Source: Hemibagrus wyckioides (taxonomy: Eukaryota > Chordata > Actinopteri > Siluriformes > Bagridae). Taken from it: DNA of 64,000 nucleotides. Of this stretch, positions 20,301-32,800 are shown piece after piece. The notes under the pieces were generated by a model that did not search any database, was not told the DNA's origin, and saw nothing but the letters and a program-made list of their open reading frames with translations. Location of the stretch: contig NC_080710.1 of the NCBI RefSeq assembly GCF_019097595.1, forward strand, positions 24,200,280-24,264,279. Direction: 5' to 3'. Position numbers and translations under genes: made by a program. Position 1 is the stretch's first letter. Every line of letters begins with the position of its first letter.

Positions 20301-23300
20301 ACAAAGAATGGGGAAATAACACTTATTTCCCAGGAACAAGAAAAAAGTCAAAATTTGTTACATAGTGTTATCAACATGCGAGGAGTTTGGAGAAGTAATT
20401 GATAAGGACATTTTTGCAGGTGGCCCCTAAGATGTTCTAGAAAATTGAATTGAATCTGAATCTGTTGCATCCCTGTGTGACTGGAATTAAGTTATTTCAT
20501 GTGGTGCTTATATTATAATGTTCAGTCAATCCCATGCAGAAATTTTAAACTCTCATCTCACTTCCTGCAGCACAGATGCAAAATGGTAAGATATAGTTCA
20601 GCAAACACTACATCACACTAATTTCTCTTGTTCATAAACTTACCTTAATATTCCCCCCTCCAGGTGAATGGCTGACATTGTCCAAGGAGCCCACCTTAGA
20701 CTGGGCTTTGTCTTTGAAGTTCACTTTGTGAGACTCAATCTTTATATCTCCACCTCCTGCGAGAAACATTAACATCCATGATAACTCAAAATTGCTATTA
20801 ACGAATGTTTGGATCCAAACCAGAACCAGTTCTAAAGCCTTACCTGGCTTATGCTTGATATTGACCCTTGAACCACACTTTGAAGTCACTTTACTCAGAT
20901 CAACCTTCCTATTGAGAATCTGGACCTGTAAATACATTAAACTAAGTCCTATATTTGCAGCATATACATGGTTACACTGTTCTGTATTGATAAAGATACC
21001 ATCAGCCTTCTGTTGCCTTGTTTACAAAGTGCATATTCCACATGCAGTGCAGTTAAATCAACACAGGCTGGCATGCCACTCACTTCAAAATACAAAAGAT
21101 GTATAAGACATACTAAGAAAAGTAATCATAATTACTAACTATTGGTTTTTTTTTTGTTTTTGTTTTTTTTAAATATGCATGTATCTCTATGCCCACTGAC
21201 AAGTTCAACATCGTTATAAGAAGCAATAAATCTCAAAGAGCTAAAGGAAAAGAAAGCTGCAGCCAGACAACATGTGAGAAACTTAGCAAAGTATAAAAGA
21301 AAGGGAAAAATCATTTACCCCATGATTAACAATACAATAATTTAAAATAAAGGAAGTAACCTTGAGCAGGAAATGCAATTCAACTTCTGCTGTTACTGAG
21401 AACTGGCTTAAAAGGTAGCAGTTAAGCAAAAATTCTTTTTAGCATGTGCATGGGAAAAGAAAAGAAAAGAAAGAAAAAAAAAAAAAACGGGATCAGAAAA
21501 ACGATTACATATTTATCCTCATGTGACTTGTCGATGTTCTATTTGGAAGAGTAGCACTGTTTTGTTGAATTCAGCCTCACCACATGCAGAGACAGTACTT
21601 ACATTCCCACCACCAGGGACATGCTTGATATTGTCCTTGGAACCCAAGCGAGATGTAACATGGCTGTAGTCCACCTTTTTGGAGACTATCTGAACCTACA
21701 ACACAGCATGGCGGGCAAAGGGCAGAAGGACATAAGGGGTAACCAGGTAAGAGGAAGACAGGAAAAGAGCGAAAGATGAAGCATCTACAAGCTCAGAAGG
21801 ATTCAATGCGAAGTGCTACACAAGCTGATGAAGATATTCATCAGGCTAGCAACTACATTTAACTAGAGTGTACATGCCATGCTGTGTTTTAAGTAGCACC
21901 ACCAGTTAGGACCATGATGGCACCTATACAGTTACAACCGCCACGCCCCCCTTTTATTTTTATACCATAAATAAATGTTGTGGCACAAGAGATTAAACTT
22001 ATTGCTTGATAATGTCCATATTACAATGTATAGTCAAACAATTCACCTAAAACAAATAAACATCATATAAAACGATATACTTGACCACATGTGGACAAAA
22101 GAAAATTAATGTAAAATGATCACCCTCCTCATATCATTTGCCAAAATTTAATTTATACACAGCAGAAAGAAAAAAAATAAGGAAAACGATGTCCTGTGAA
22201 TGTCCCAATGAGGTGCATACCTCAGTGTTTTCTAACTCCAACTAAATTTCTGCTTCATCCTGTCAGTTTCATACACATTTTCCTGAATACGTTTACAGGA
22301 TTTTCCATAAATTATAAAGGCTTTAAAATAAATCTTTCAGAAACCATCTTGTGTGGCATAAAATCAATGAAACCTGCTTAAATTATTGATGTTGATTGAT
22401 AAACAAATCTAGCTATAATCTGGGAAAACTGCTGAAATAAAATGACACTTCAATTCAGTGTTTTTTGTTTAGGGATTTCTTTTCTACATTCTAGAACAAT
22501 ACTGGAGATTTCAAAACTATGAAATAACACACATGGACTTAAGTAATCCATATGTAATGACAACAAAAAACAGTCAGTTGTTATTTTAAGACACGAAGGT
22601 CAGGTGTTCTGGAATAGTTCTTGCAAGAACAGTATTGTCAAGTGCATTTGCAAAACCCATCAAGCACCATGATGAAACTGGCTCACATGAAGACCATCCC
22701 AGGAAAGCAAGACCAAAACTGACCTCTGCTGCAGAGGAGAAATTCATTTAGAGTGACCAGCCTCAGAAATCACCAATTAACAGCACCTCAGATTAGAGCC
22801 GTTATGAAGGCTTTACAGAGCATCAGTAGCAGACATATCTCAATATCAACTGTTCAAACGAGATTATTGTGTATTTCGGCCGCCTTCAGCATTGTTTTAC
22901 AATGTAGAAAGAAATAAACATCAGGAAAGACCATGGAATTAGAAGGTGTGTCCAAACTTTTGACTGGTAGTGTAGATCAATCAGTGAATATGTTCATCTT
23001 TGAGCCGAACACAAAATCAGTTACACCGTTAAATAACCGTTTGTAAAATTCTGTTAACATGGAATAAAGTGGCTCCATGAAACAAAAAGGCTATGTGTAC
23101 ATGTTGGACTGCAGACTTCATATTACCATCAAACACACGGTATATTAACAAAGCTCAATGGAACTTATCGAGGCTGAAGAAACAGGTAGGAAAGTGTGCT
23201 TTTCATACTATCAAGAACAACTAATAGCTCAGTACCAGTTCTCAATAAGCAGCAGAACCTGTCACCATGCATATCTTATCTTATAAAAAAAAACAAAAAA

Positions 23301-23847
23301 AAATAACTACCAGACATGTCGCAGACATTTTTTTTTTTGTATAGGTCACTCCCCTAGGATTCTGGGTAGTATGTAGAATTACAAGAACTTGCTTAGCTTA
23401 GCTTCATGCTCTTTACTATTAAATAATTGATTAGTATTTTCAGTAGCATCGATTGGCCACTCAACAAGCATTTATACACACACACACACACAAATCCACA
23501 AAAAGGACCACACCACAGTTTGAATGGAAACCTAGTGAGTTTTGTGAGAATTTTGGTTAGTATTCACTCCAGCAAGAGCCAACATCTTCATTTCAGAATC
23601 ATGTAACATTGGCAACACATTTGTCTTATGTTACATTGGCAACCTGGAAACCTCCTGTCAGACTGGAAAATTTTGACAACTACATACTTTCCTGAATGGA
23701 ATAATGAAAGGAAATTAAACTTTGTAAAAGCATTTTTTAAAGGCAGATTGACTACTTTTACCGGAATATGATTTCTGAAGAAAGCCTAGATAAGTAAATA
23801 AAAACATTTACATATCTGTCTAGATAGATAGATAGACAGACAGATAC

Positions 23848-23884
<37 letters not shown>

Positions 23885-26800
23885 TCTCAAAGACAAGTGC
23901 TATGCCTAATATTTAAATATAAAAGTCTTTCATTAAAAATGTTTTATTCAAAAATAAACAGCCATTTTTATTTATGGGTGAAAGAAGAGAGAAGTATATG
24001 GAGTAATGATGAGGTATCATGACTAGATCAAGCTTGGACACCATAAAAGAACAAAGACTCCTGGAGAAACAAAGCAGAACAAAAAAATAAAAAGTAACAG
24101 CAGGTGGGGTATGGAAGATGGGGTGAACTCACTTTGCCCTGGCTGGTCTCTTTGGAGAGGGAGCCCTGAGCCAGAGCATCCGTCTTGCTTTGAGAAACTG
24201 TGACCTGGGGAAACAACCCCAAATCCCCTAGAGGTAAGTTACTCACACCACAACAATTAGCCCTGTTGATTCTGGTCTTTTGAACAATAAATCACAGAAC
24301 AGTGCAAAACAAAAACCTTAACTACATGATTAAAAAAAAAAAAAGTGAAGACCAAGAAAGGGAAATGTGATAGATACTTCATGCCTTTGTTGTTTAACTC
24401 AACATACTGTGAAGTGAAATTTCATGATTTTTTCACAAATTTTACAGTATTGTTGATATTACAATGAATTGTGCATCATAGTTACACTACCGGTGACAGA
24501 CGTTGCATGCTTAGCAAGTATTACAGGGTACAGTGACAAGCATTGTTTCATGAAGTCCAAGGAGAAACCTCAGCCAGGAAAAGTATTAATAGGATGAAAG
24601 CTAAGAAAAGGAAATGTCATTACAGATGGAGAAAACAGAATAAATGAATTTTTGATTAGTTTGAAGATGTAACTATGCTTGCAGTGAAAAAGAGTAAACA
24701 AGAACAATTAGCACTGTAACAAAGAGATGCTGGATACTGGATAATGCTTTCAAGGTGAAGACACAGAACATGCAGCAAAGGATAAACCCAAGTATGCTAT
24801 TAAAAGTGGAGCAAACTGAATAAAAGAAACCAGGCTTAAAGCAAAACTCTGTGTGGTATAAAATTAAGGTGTGTATTTTAGTCCTATCTCCTCACCTTGC
24901 CTCCTCCGGGCTGGTGTTTCATGTTGTCTGTGGAGCCAATCTTGGAGCGGACATTTTTAACATCGGGGGCTGGAGCTGTTGCTGGGCGGGTACTGGTTCT
25001 GGTGGTGGTACTAGCTGTAGTTGAAGTGGTAGTGGAGCTGGCTCTAGGGGCACGGGGTACAGGAGGCTTTCTTTCTGGCACTGTGCTGGTTGTGTTGTTA
25101 GTGGTTGTGGTAGGTTTAGTGGTACGGGTGCGGGCTGTGGTACTACTGGTAATGGTGGATGGTCTGGCAGTTGCAGATTTGGGTTTGCTGGGGTCTGTGG
25201 TTGTGAACAAACAGGAAGCAATATTAGGAATAAGGGAGCAACAGACAAGAGGGTTAAGGGTGTAAGCAAAAAACACTGTAACTCACTATATAGGATATAC
25301 TTAAATATATATATATTATCTTAACAAGTGCAAATATCTTGAATAGGGGTACAATTATTGAACATTTCTGATACTTTTACCCAGTGAACATGCATTAAAT
25401 GTCAATAACTTTGCTTCTTTTTAGAAATAAACTTTATTAAACTTTTATTAAACCATTTTAAGCTTCAAATGACTTAATAATCATATATTTGGTGTAATTT
25501 AATCTTATAAGAGGAAATACTAAATTAATTGGAGTACATTCAGATACACTTTATATAGCCAAAGGTTTGTGGACACCTGCTCATCACACCCATATTTGCT
25601 TCTTGAATAATCTATTTCAGACAAATGGGAAGTATATTTAGTTCCCATTTGCTAACAGTCTCTTCTGGGATGGCTTTCCACTAGCTTTTGAAATGATGCT
25701 GTGGCCATTCAGCCACATGAGATTGGCGAGGCACTGATGTTTTCTACGAGAAGACCTGGCATTTAGTCTCCGTTTCAATTCAGTGTTTAGCGGGGTTGAG
25801 GTCAGTCTATGTGATCAGTTGAGTTCTTCCACTCCAACCTTGCTAAACCATTGGTCCTTATGGACTGCGCTTTGTGCACAGAAGCATTGTTATGCGGTAA
25901 CATATCCCAGCCCAAACATTCCAGTGAAAGGAAATCTTAATGCTATAGTATGCTTCCAGCTTTGTAGCAACACTTTGAGGAAGAACCACTTATAGCTGTA
26001 TGTTCAGGTGCTCATAGATTTCTGACCATGAAGTGAATATGCAAACCACTTCTCAAATGCTTTTCAAAATAGGTTTTGCAAATGAGCAATGCACTCAATT
26101 CTGCTACTGCTACAATTCTGCTACTGCATAAAAAATCCAGACCAGATTAAGGTCAAAAGTGTTCTATTATGATGATATATAAGTGTCCTGAACCTTGCAA
26201 CTCAATGCAGGTTACAATCACTAATAGAAACTACATATCTGAGAAAATCTTTAATTTATGTAAATATCCTTGACATTCATGCCTGCCTCTGCCTGCTGGA
26301 GTTACAACACTGTAATTAAAATGCATGATTCTGTACCTGTGGTCTTCAGAGTGCTTGGTTTCTTCTCCTCCCCTGTTTTGTTCTCAGTCTTTGTAGCTGC
26401 ATATAACAAATTCATGCCATGTGTCAATCATTTCGTTTTGGATGATCAAAACGAACGATTCTTAGTGTCCTTATACTTAGCAAACTGCCATGATAAACTT
26501 TCAGTGCATTCTGGAAATAATCAGAAAGAGACTTGTTTTATTTCTGAACTCCACTACTTCAGCATGTGTGGTAGACTCACCCAGAGAGCGCCGTGCTGTG
26601 GCGGCACTGGATGTGGTGGTTTTGCTCATTGCTGTGGTAGCTGTACCATTCTTGGAGGCTGCGGACCGGGATGGAGCAGCATGGGACTTTGGCACTGATG
26701 ACTCTGTGGCTGTCTGAAAAAGAAGCAAAAACACTGCAGCTAAGCTAGAGTTTGACACTTATTTAGAATGATATGGGGTTTCTGTAGGAGTATACAACCC

Positions 26801-29800
26801 AGGAGCTGCATTTATTAGTACTTTATAAGAACCTTGCTCTACAGGGAATGACTACACAAGGTTAAATTTCAAAATATCTACTTCCTTTATAAAGGTCTTT
26901 AGTAGTCACTATGAGTGAGGTTCCTTACTTAAAAGACTATTGCAAAAAAAATCCCCATTATACTGTACATTTACTTCTAGCAGCATGTAACCTACATATT
27001 TAGATTTTTTTTTATAATTACAAGAGTACTCATAAGGAACAGGAACCAAACTTGGGGACACTGCAGGTGCTGTATATTATGACATGTATGTACTGTATTA
27101 TAAGCATAAACAATATGACAGTCATTTTAGCAGATGTGTAATGGATGAACATTGCAAATGAACCACAAACACATCAACCATGCAAGCAGAAGGGTCATGA
27201 GTTCTGGAAGTAGGGTAGAAGTCTTCAAAAGTGTAATTTTGTAACTCTCTAAGATAAAACTCAGGGACTTACCTTAGGCTTGACCTCACTGGGGACTGTG
27301 GATGTGGTAGGGAGACGACTGGCAGCCGAAGCAGGGCGCTTGGTGCCAGCCGTGGGTGTGGGTGCCTTGGGCACGGGTGCTTTTTTGCTGAGGGTAGCAG
27401 AGGTGGTAGTTGTGGAGGTAGGGGCTGGGGTTGAGCGCTTAGGAGCGGTCGCAGCACTGGACACACTGCTTGGCCGGGTTTTGGCCATGCTCGGTTTGGT
27501 TGTCGTGGTAGCAGGCTGCATGGATGGACAGCAAACCCAAAAAATGGAAAGCAAAGGAGTAACAAAAGCATAAAAGGACAAATAATGGCAGCAGGACACA
27601 AGCAGCTGGAGGAGTGTACGGCACGTGATGGATCCTGTAGTGTAACTTATTATGTTAAATTGTTTGGATTTTAATAACTAGGGTTATTTGCTTACATTTA
27701 GACTGGAGCTTTATTGTTTTTGGAAAAGCACAGATTAATATTTTTTCTTGCTGAATAATAACCAGCTTGACCTGATCAGCCACTAAAAGAACAAGCCAAT
27801 GGTGATGACACAAAAATGGGAATCGGAACTATTACCAATGAAACATAGTAGAAAAGTTGTTTCAAGAAAAAACTAAACAGCTGATCAATTTAGTCATATA
27901 ATAAGGAAGCCGGAAAATAACAGCTGGCAAAGCCACCAGTTTGATCAGCTCTGAGTAGCAGCTGTTATTTTGTCAGAACAAAAAAAATGAATAATGAATG
28001 CCCAAATGAATAATACGTGTTTCAAATTTTCTCCTTCTCCATTTTATACAAATTTTGAGCAAACATTGGAACCCTGAAAGATATTATTGATCTTGCTTTG
28101 GCACCTTATTTGATTTGATTGTGTATGTGTGCCTGTAAATGTTAAAAAACTCAAACAAAAATTAGCATTAGCAGCAGCAACAGCAGCATGACCAATGGAC
28201 AAACTGGGATGACTGGAAAAAGATGCGACTCACCTTGGTTTTCTTCTCTGGACTAGGCAGGTCTTTTCCTGGTGCAGTTCTTGCACCATTAGTTGCCACA
28301 GGCTTAGGTGCTGCTTTTTTGGCCTTTTCGGTTTTCTCTTCTTTCTCCACTTTGGCAGATGGCTCTTTTTTCCCAGCGGTTGCAGCTTTTTCTGTTTTCT
28401 CCTGTTTTTCCAGGTTCTCAGGCAGCTTTGTCTCTTCCACAGCGTCGGTTTTTGGGGCTACGTCTTTGCCTGACACGACAATTTCATTTTCAGCTTTGTC
28501 TTTTTCTTGCTTCTGATCAAGCTTCTCTTCCTCAGCTTTGCCCTCTTCAGTTTTTTCATGAGGCTTCTGAATGAGCTGGACTTTTTCAGCATTATCCTTC
28601 TCTGACTTCTCATCTAGCTTAGGATCAAGCTTTTCTTTCTCACTTTTGTCTTCTACTGTTTTATCATCAACTTTGGTAGTTTCTGCTTTCAACTCTACCT
28701 TTTCCACTTTCACCTCCTTGTTTTTCTCTGGAGACATATCCATCTTACCTTCACTAGCCTTTATATCAGGGATTTTTTCAACTTGCTCTAAATTTTCAGC
28801 CTTTTTACTTGCATCTGCTTTTTCAGGTTCATGAATCTTTTCTGATTTGTCAGGCTGCTCAGTTTTGTCTGGTTTATCTGCCTTATTGTCTACAGTTGTC
28901 TCTTTGACTTTTTCCACCTTGTTAAGTGTATCTTGCTTTTCACTACTATCCTTGTTCTCCTTTTTGTCTTTTACATCTGTCTCTTCGACTTTGGCCACCT
29001 TATTAAATGTATCTTGCTTGTCACTACTATCTTTGCTTTCCTTCTTGCCTTTTACATCGGTCTCTTCGACTTTGGCCACCTGATTAAATGCATCTTGCTT
29101 GTCACTACTATCTTTGCTTTCCTTCTTGCCTTTTACATCGGTCTCTTCGACTTTGGCCACCTGGTCAGGCTTGTCAGTCTTCTCAACCTTGTCCACTTTG
29201 CTGAACATATCGGACTTATCCAGGCTCTCTATTTTCTTCACATCTGGCTGGATTTTCTCCGTTTTGACTGTATAAAAAAGTTGAACATATTAAATGTGTT
29301 ATTATTTTAAAGTGTGCAGAATAGGCATCAAAGACATTCACAGCTCTATCTTAACTTAATGACATATAACCTTAATGTACAAGTTTAAAATAAATCCATC
29401 TCCCTATTAATGAATAATCATTTATTATAAAAATTACTACTTGCATAATGTGTTATTTTTTATTTGAGACACTTCAGACATAAATACACAGGATTAATTG
29501 GTAACAAAACTGCTTTGTTGCCCCTAGTGTTGTGTATGCTATGTTTAATTCTGCTTAATAATGAATAAAAACAAAATCAAGACAATCTACTTAAGCACGT
29601 GTTTAGGAAAGATAGAGTACTTGGATACAGACAACCAGTGATGTTTTAGGTACAATTCCCAAGCCCTGCTGCTGTTCAGCTATTGAGGCCTTCAGTGTAA
29701 ACAATGACTCTGCATTTTCCAAAAACTGGAAACAAAATCATTCACCAAAAAAAATGTAGAGACAAACAGAAAGAGAAAACAGAACACAAAACACTTTATG

Positions 29801-32800
29801 ATAAAATTATAATAATAAATAAAAATCATCTGATTGTATACAGACAGAAACCTACCACACATACGCACATGCAGAGAGAGAGAGAGAGATGGACAGACGG
29901 ACAGACAGACAGACAGACTATCTAATATTTGCAAGGTAAATGAGTCATCCGATTTCCAATAAGAAAATGACATTTACTTATGGTGCTGTGACGCAAATAA
30001 TTTCGAACAAAAATACAAGCCATATTCTATGCTTTACGATGAGACAGACATTGAATGCTATTCTAAAGGCTGCATGCAAAGAAATTATGAAAAGAAATAA
30101 TTGTTAACCTTTTGACCTTCAAATATCTAACAGTTTAGATATAAATATCTATCCTGGCTCAACAGCCATCACTACTGGCATCAATAAAGGCAAAACGAAG
30201 CAGGTCAATGCAAACCCCCTTATTATTATAAACCATGCTGGGGATAGTGAATAGAGGTGGACATTAAACAGTTAAATCCTTACTTGTGGAATAAAACAAT
30301 TTTCCATGAACAGGACAGTAAATGATTAGATTTAGTGCTTGTTTGAAACAATATTTTCAAGGGAAATACACTGTGTGTGCATTTTGAAGAAATGCACCTA
30401 AAAACAAACTTCGAGGAGTCTCCATCTCTCTCTTTTTCTCTCTTCTCTCATGCAGATGTGATTGACAATGATGCCATATCACTGTGAACCAACAGAAAAT
30501 ACCTAGACCCAGACTGGCTGTTTCATGATTCGCTAAGCTCCAGACTGCAAAACTACTGCTGTAAAATCAGTCTTGTAAGCCATGTCTGTATTTTCCACAC
30601 AAATTGTGGAAAAGCCACTTGACTGACATGCAGAATGACCGGCGACAGGCACAGGATCATCAGAACAGACCCACATGACAAAAATGGTATGTAATAGGTC
30701 TATGTCCACTGGCTGCTATAGCTTGCTCCAGCAACTTGCTTATTGATTATACCTTGCTCAGAAACCCCCCAACAACCTGCTTGCTACTGGCATTTAGACA
30801 AATGCTTAGATAATGCTGCAATAATAGAACCTCTGCTTATCAGTGCATACACAAAGTAGACATTCACGAAGTATAATTACAATAGCAGTTCATTCCAGAT
30901 ACAACACAATTCAAACTGTGTAACTTTGACAGTAGTCTCAGCATCAGCTCTACCTACAGAGTGACCTACTATCCCAGACTAGACGTTTAATGCCCTTTAC
31001 TTTTGGTGATCCAGTATATTTTTGTCTTATAACAAACCCACACAGTAGTCAGTATAAACAAAAATTATTTTTCCCAGTTTCTCTCTGACATACACGCTGT
31101 CCATGTGGACCTTAAATCTGGCCTTAAAATGTTCACTTTGACCAACACTACTCACTGTGAGGCTGACAAGACAAAAATGGAACATAATCTTACCAGTTTA
31201 CTAAAACAATTGCAATAAATATATGTGATAATTACAGCTTTACTACAGGATTTCATCACCTACCCTCAAGTACTGGGAACAGACTGACGTTGCCTTCAGC
31301 ACCAACAGTGCTGCCATTAAGAGCTCGACTTGTGACGGGCACTGGCAAAAGTACACCCTGGTCCTTGTCTACAATTGAACCCTCCGGAACGTCCTCTATG
31401 GGTGAGTGAGGAAAGATTCTGTTACTTTTGAGTGCTGGAAATGGGGTAAGATGGAGTGTTGTCCCAGTTCCGTTCCGAGCTCCAGTAGCACAGAGGGTTG
31501 GTGGAGGTGTTGGGGGCTGATCGTCTGCCACAGTGAGTGAGCGTTTCATGCCCCCAGTGTAAGGCCGACGGTGTCCTCCTACTGGCGAGGTCAGCTCATC
31601 CAGCATTCCTCCGCCAGGGTACTTGTCTGGCAGCTGAATGCTGGCTGGCACAGACAAATGGGAACACTCTGACATGGCTCTCCTCATAGCCTTCCTCTGT
31701 TGCTCAGCTCGACCCATGAAACAAGGCTCAAGAACTTCACCCTCCTCCTCACTCTCATTTGATGATCCCTCAGTCGCCGGTCTTCCACCAACACCTTCAT
31801 CTCCACCCTCAAGGTAATTATCGTTAACAACTCCTATTACACAGTAGTTAGGGGGTGCTTGAGGAGAGCCCATCTTGGGGCTTGTCTCTGGACTGAGGCC
31901 ATGAGGTGACTGATTCCATTCCGCTACACTGGCTGGTTTCAGAGATTCAAGAGGGGAAAGGACATCAATGTTCTGTGAAGATGATCCTGAAAGTTGTGAA
32001 GGGGGCATCATCCCACTGTTACCTGCAGAATCTAAAGATGCTGAGAATTTCCCAGGAGATGCAGGTGAGGGAGATGAAGACAGAGGACTCTCTAGACTCC
32101 CCCCTACGCTGCTTAGTGACATGCTCCCAGGAATTGCACTTCTTCCAGGCACCTGCAGCTCTGACTCCTTGCCCATTGCTGCTGGAGGGTCAAAGAAACA
32201 CAGCTTATCTTCATCAGTCAGCCCCAGGGCTCGTGGGGTACCAGCAAAGCTCCTAGGAGCCCCAATGTCACCATGCTGCCAATCCCATCCTTGCGTGGCA
32301 GGGGGTGTGGACATAGAAGAACCTTTGCATAGCTCACTATACTCCGAGAACGGAGATGCTGGCTGTTGGTTGGAGAGAGAGGACATGCTTTTCCTCCTCT
32401 ATTGCTACCTAGTCCTTAAATATATATGCCTTTGTCTTCTTTTTAAATTTCCTTCTTTTTCTTCTGTGTTACAATATAATAGTTGAGATTTATCCCTTCT
32501 GGCTGTGGTCTAGTTTTCCACGGATTAAAGTGTGAGCCGTTACCTCTCTCTGTATCTACGATCAACAATTCACCAAGAATCTGTGAGAATGAATCAGTGC
32601 TCTTTCTCCCTCTCTCAGACAGCCACCCGCCCTCCCCATTTGATGGCCATTTCTCTGGCTCATGTCACATGGTTCTTTGTGTAGCAGCTTATTCGCTGCT
32701 GGAAAAAATAAGCTCCCTCCTCTTCTGGATAGCCCATCCTTTTTGCCTCACTCATTTTCTCCACGCTGGCGGCTTCATGCCCATCCGTTCCCCCCCCTGT

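Larger units (their letters stand above)
17945..20643 (-). other. MAP4 intron 16 (2.7 kb)
   Basis: Holds a LINE remnant (19730-20115) and a MITE (20130-20367), listed separately. Otherwise AT-rich with no coding exon that I can support. Confidence 0.7.
21696..24132 (-). other. MAP4 intron 13 (2.4 kb)
   Basis: Contains a Tc1 derivative (22475-22974), a short (AC)n at 23465-23482, and a GATA/GACA microsatellite (23818-23884). Remainder is unremarkable AT-rich sequence. Confidence 0.7.

Noticed and set aside
23818..23884. Regular short repeats that could suggest a CRISPR-like array
   Set aside because: Simple GATA/GACA microsatellite without spacers, in a vertebrate intron.
24897..25265. Plus-strand Val-rich ORF (122 codons)
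   Set aside because: Antisense of the Thr/Pro-rich MAP4 exon 12; the minus strand holds the conserved tau repeat.
28933..29310. Plus-strand ORF of 125 codons across MAP4 exon 8
   Set aside because: It is the antisense shadow of the 81-bp Lys/Glu repeat (repeated [14 protein letters not shown] units). The minus frame has matching splice sites and fits MAP4.
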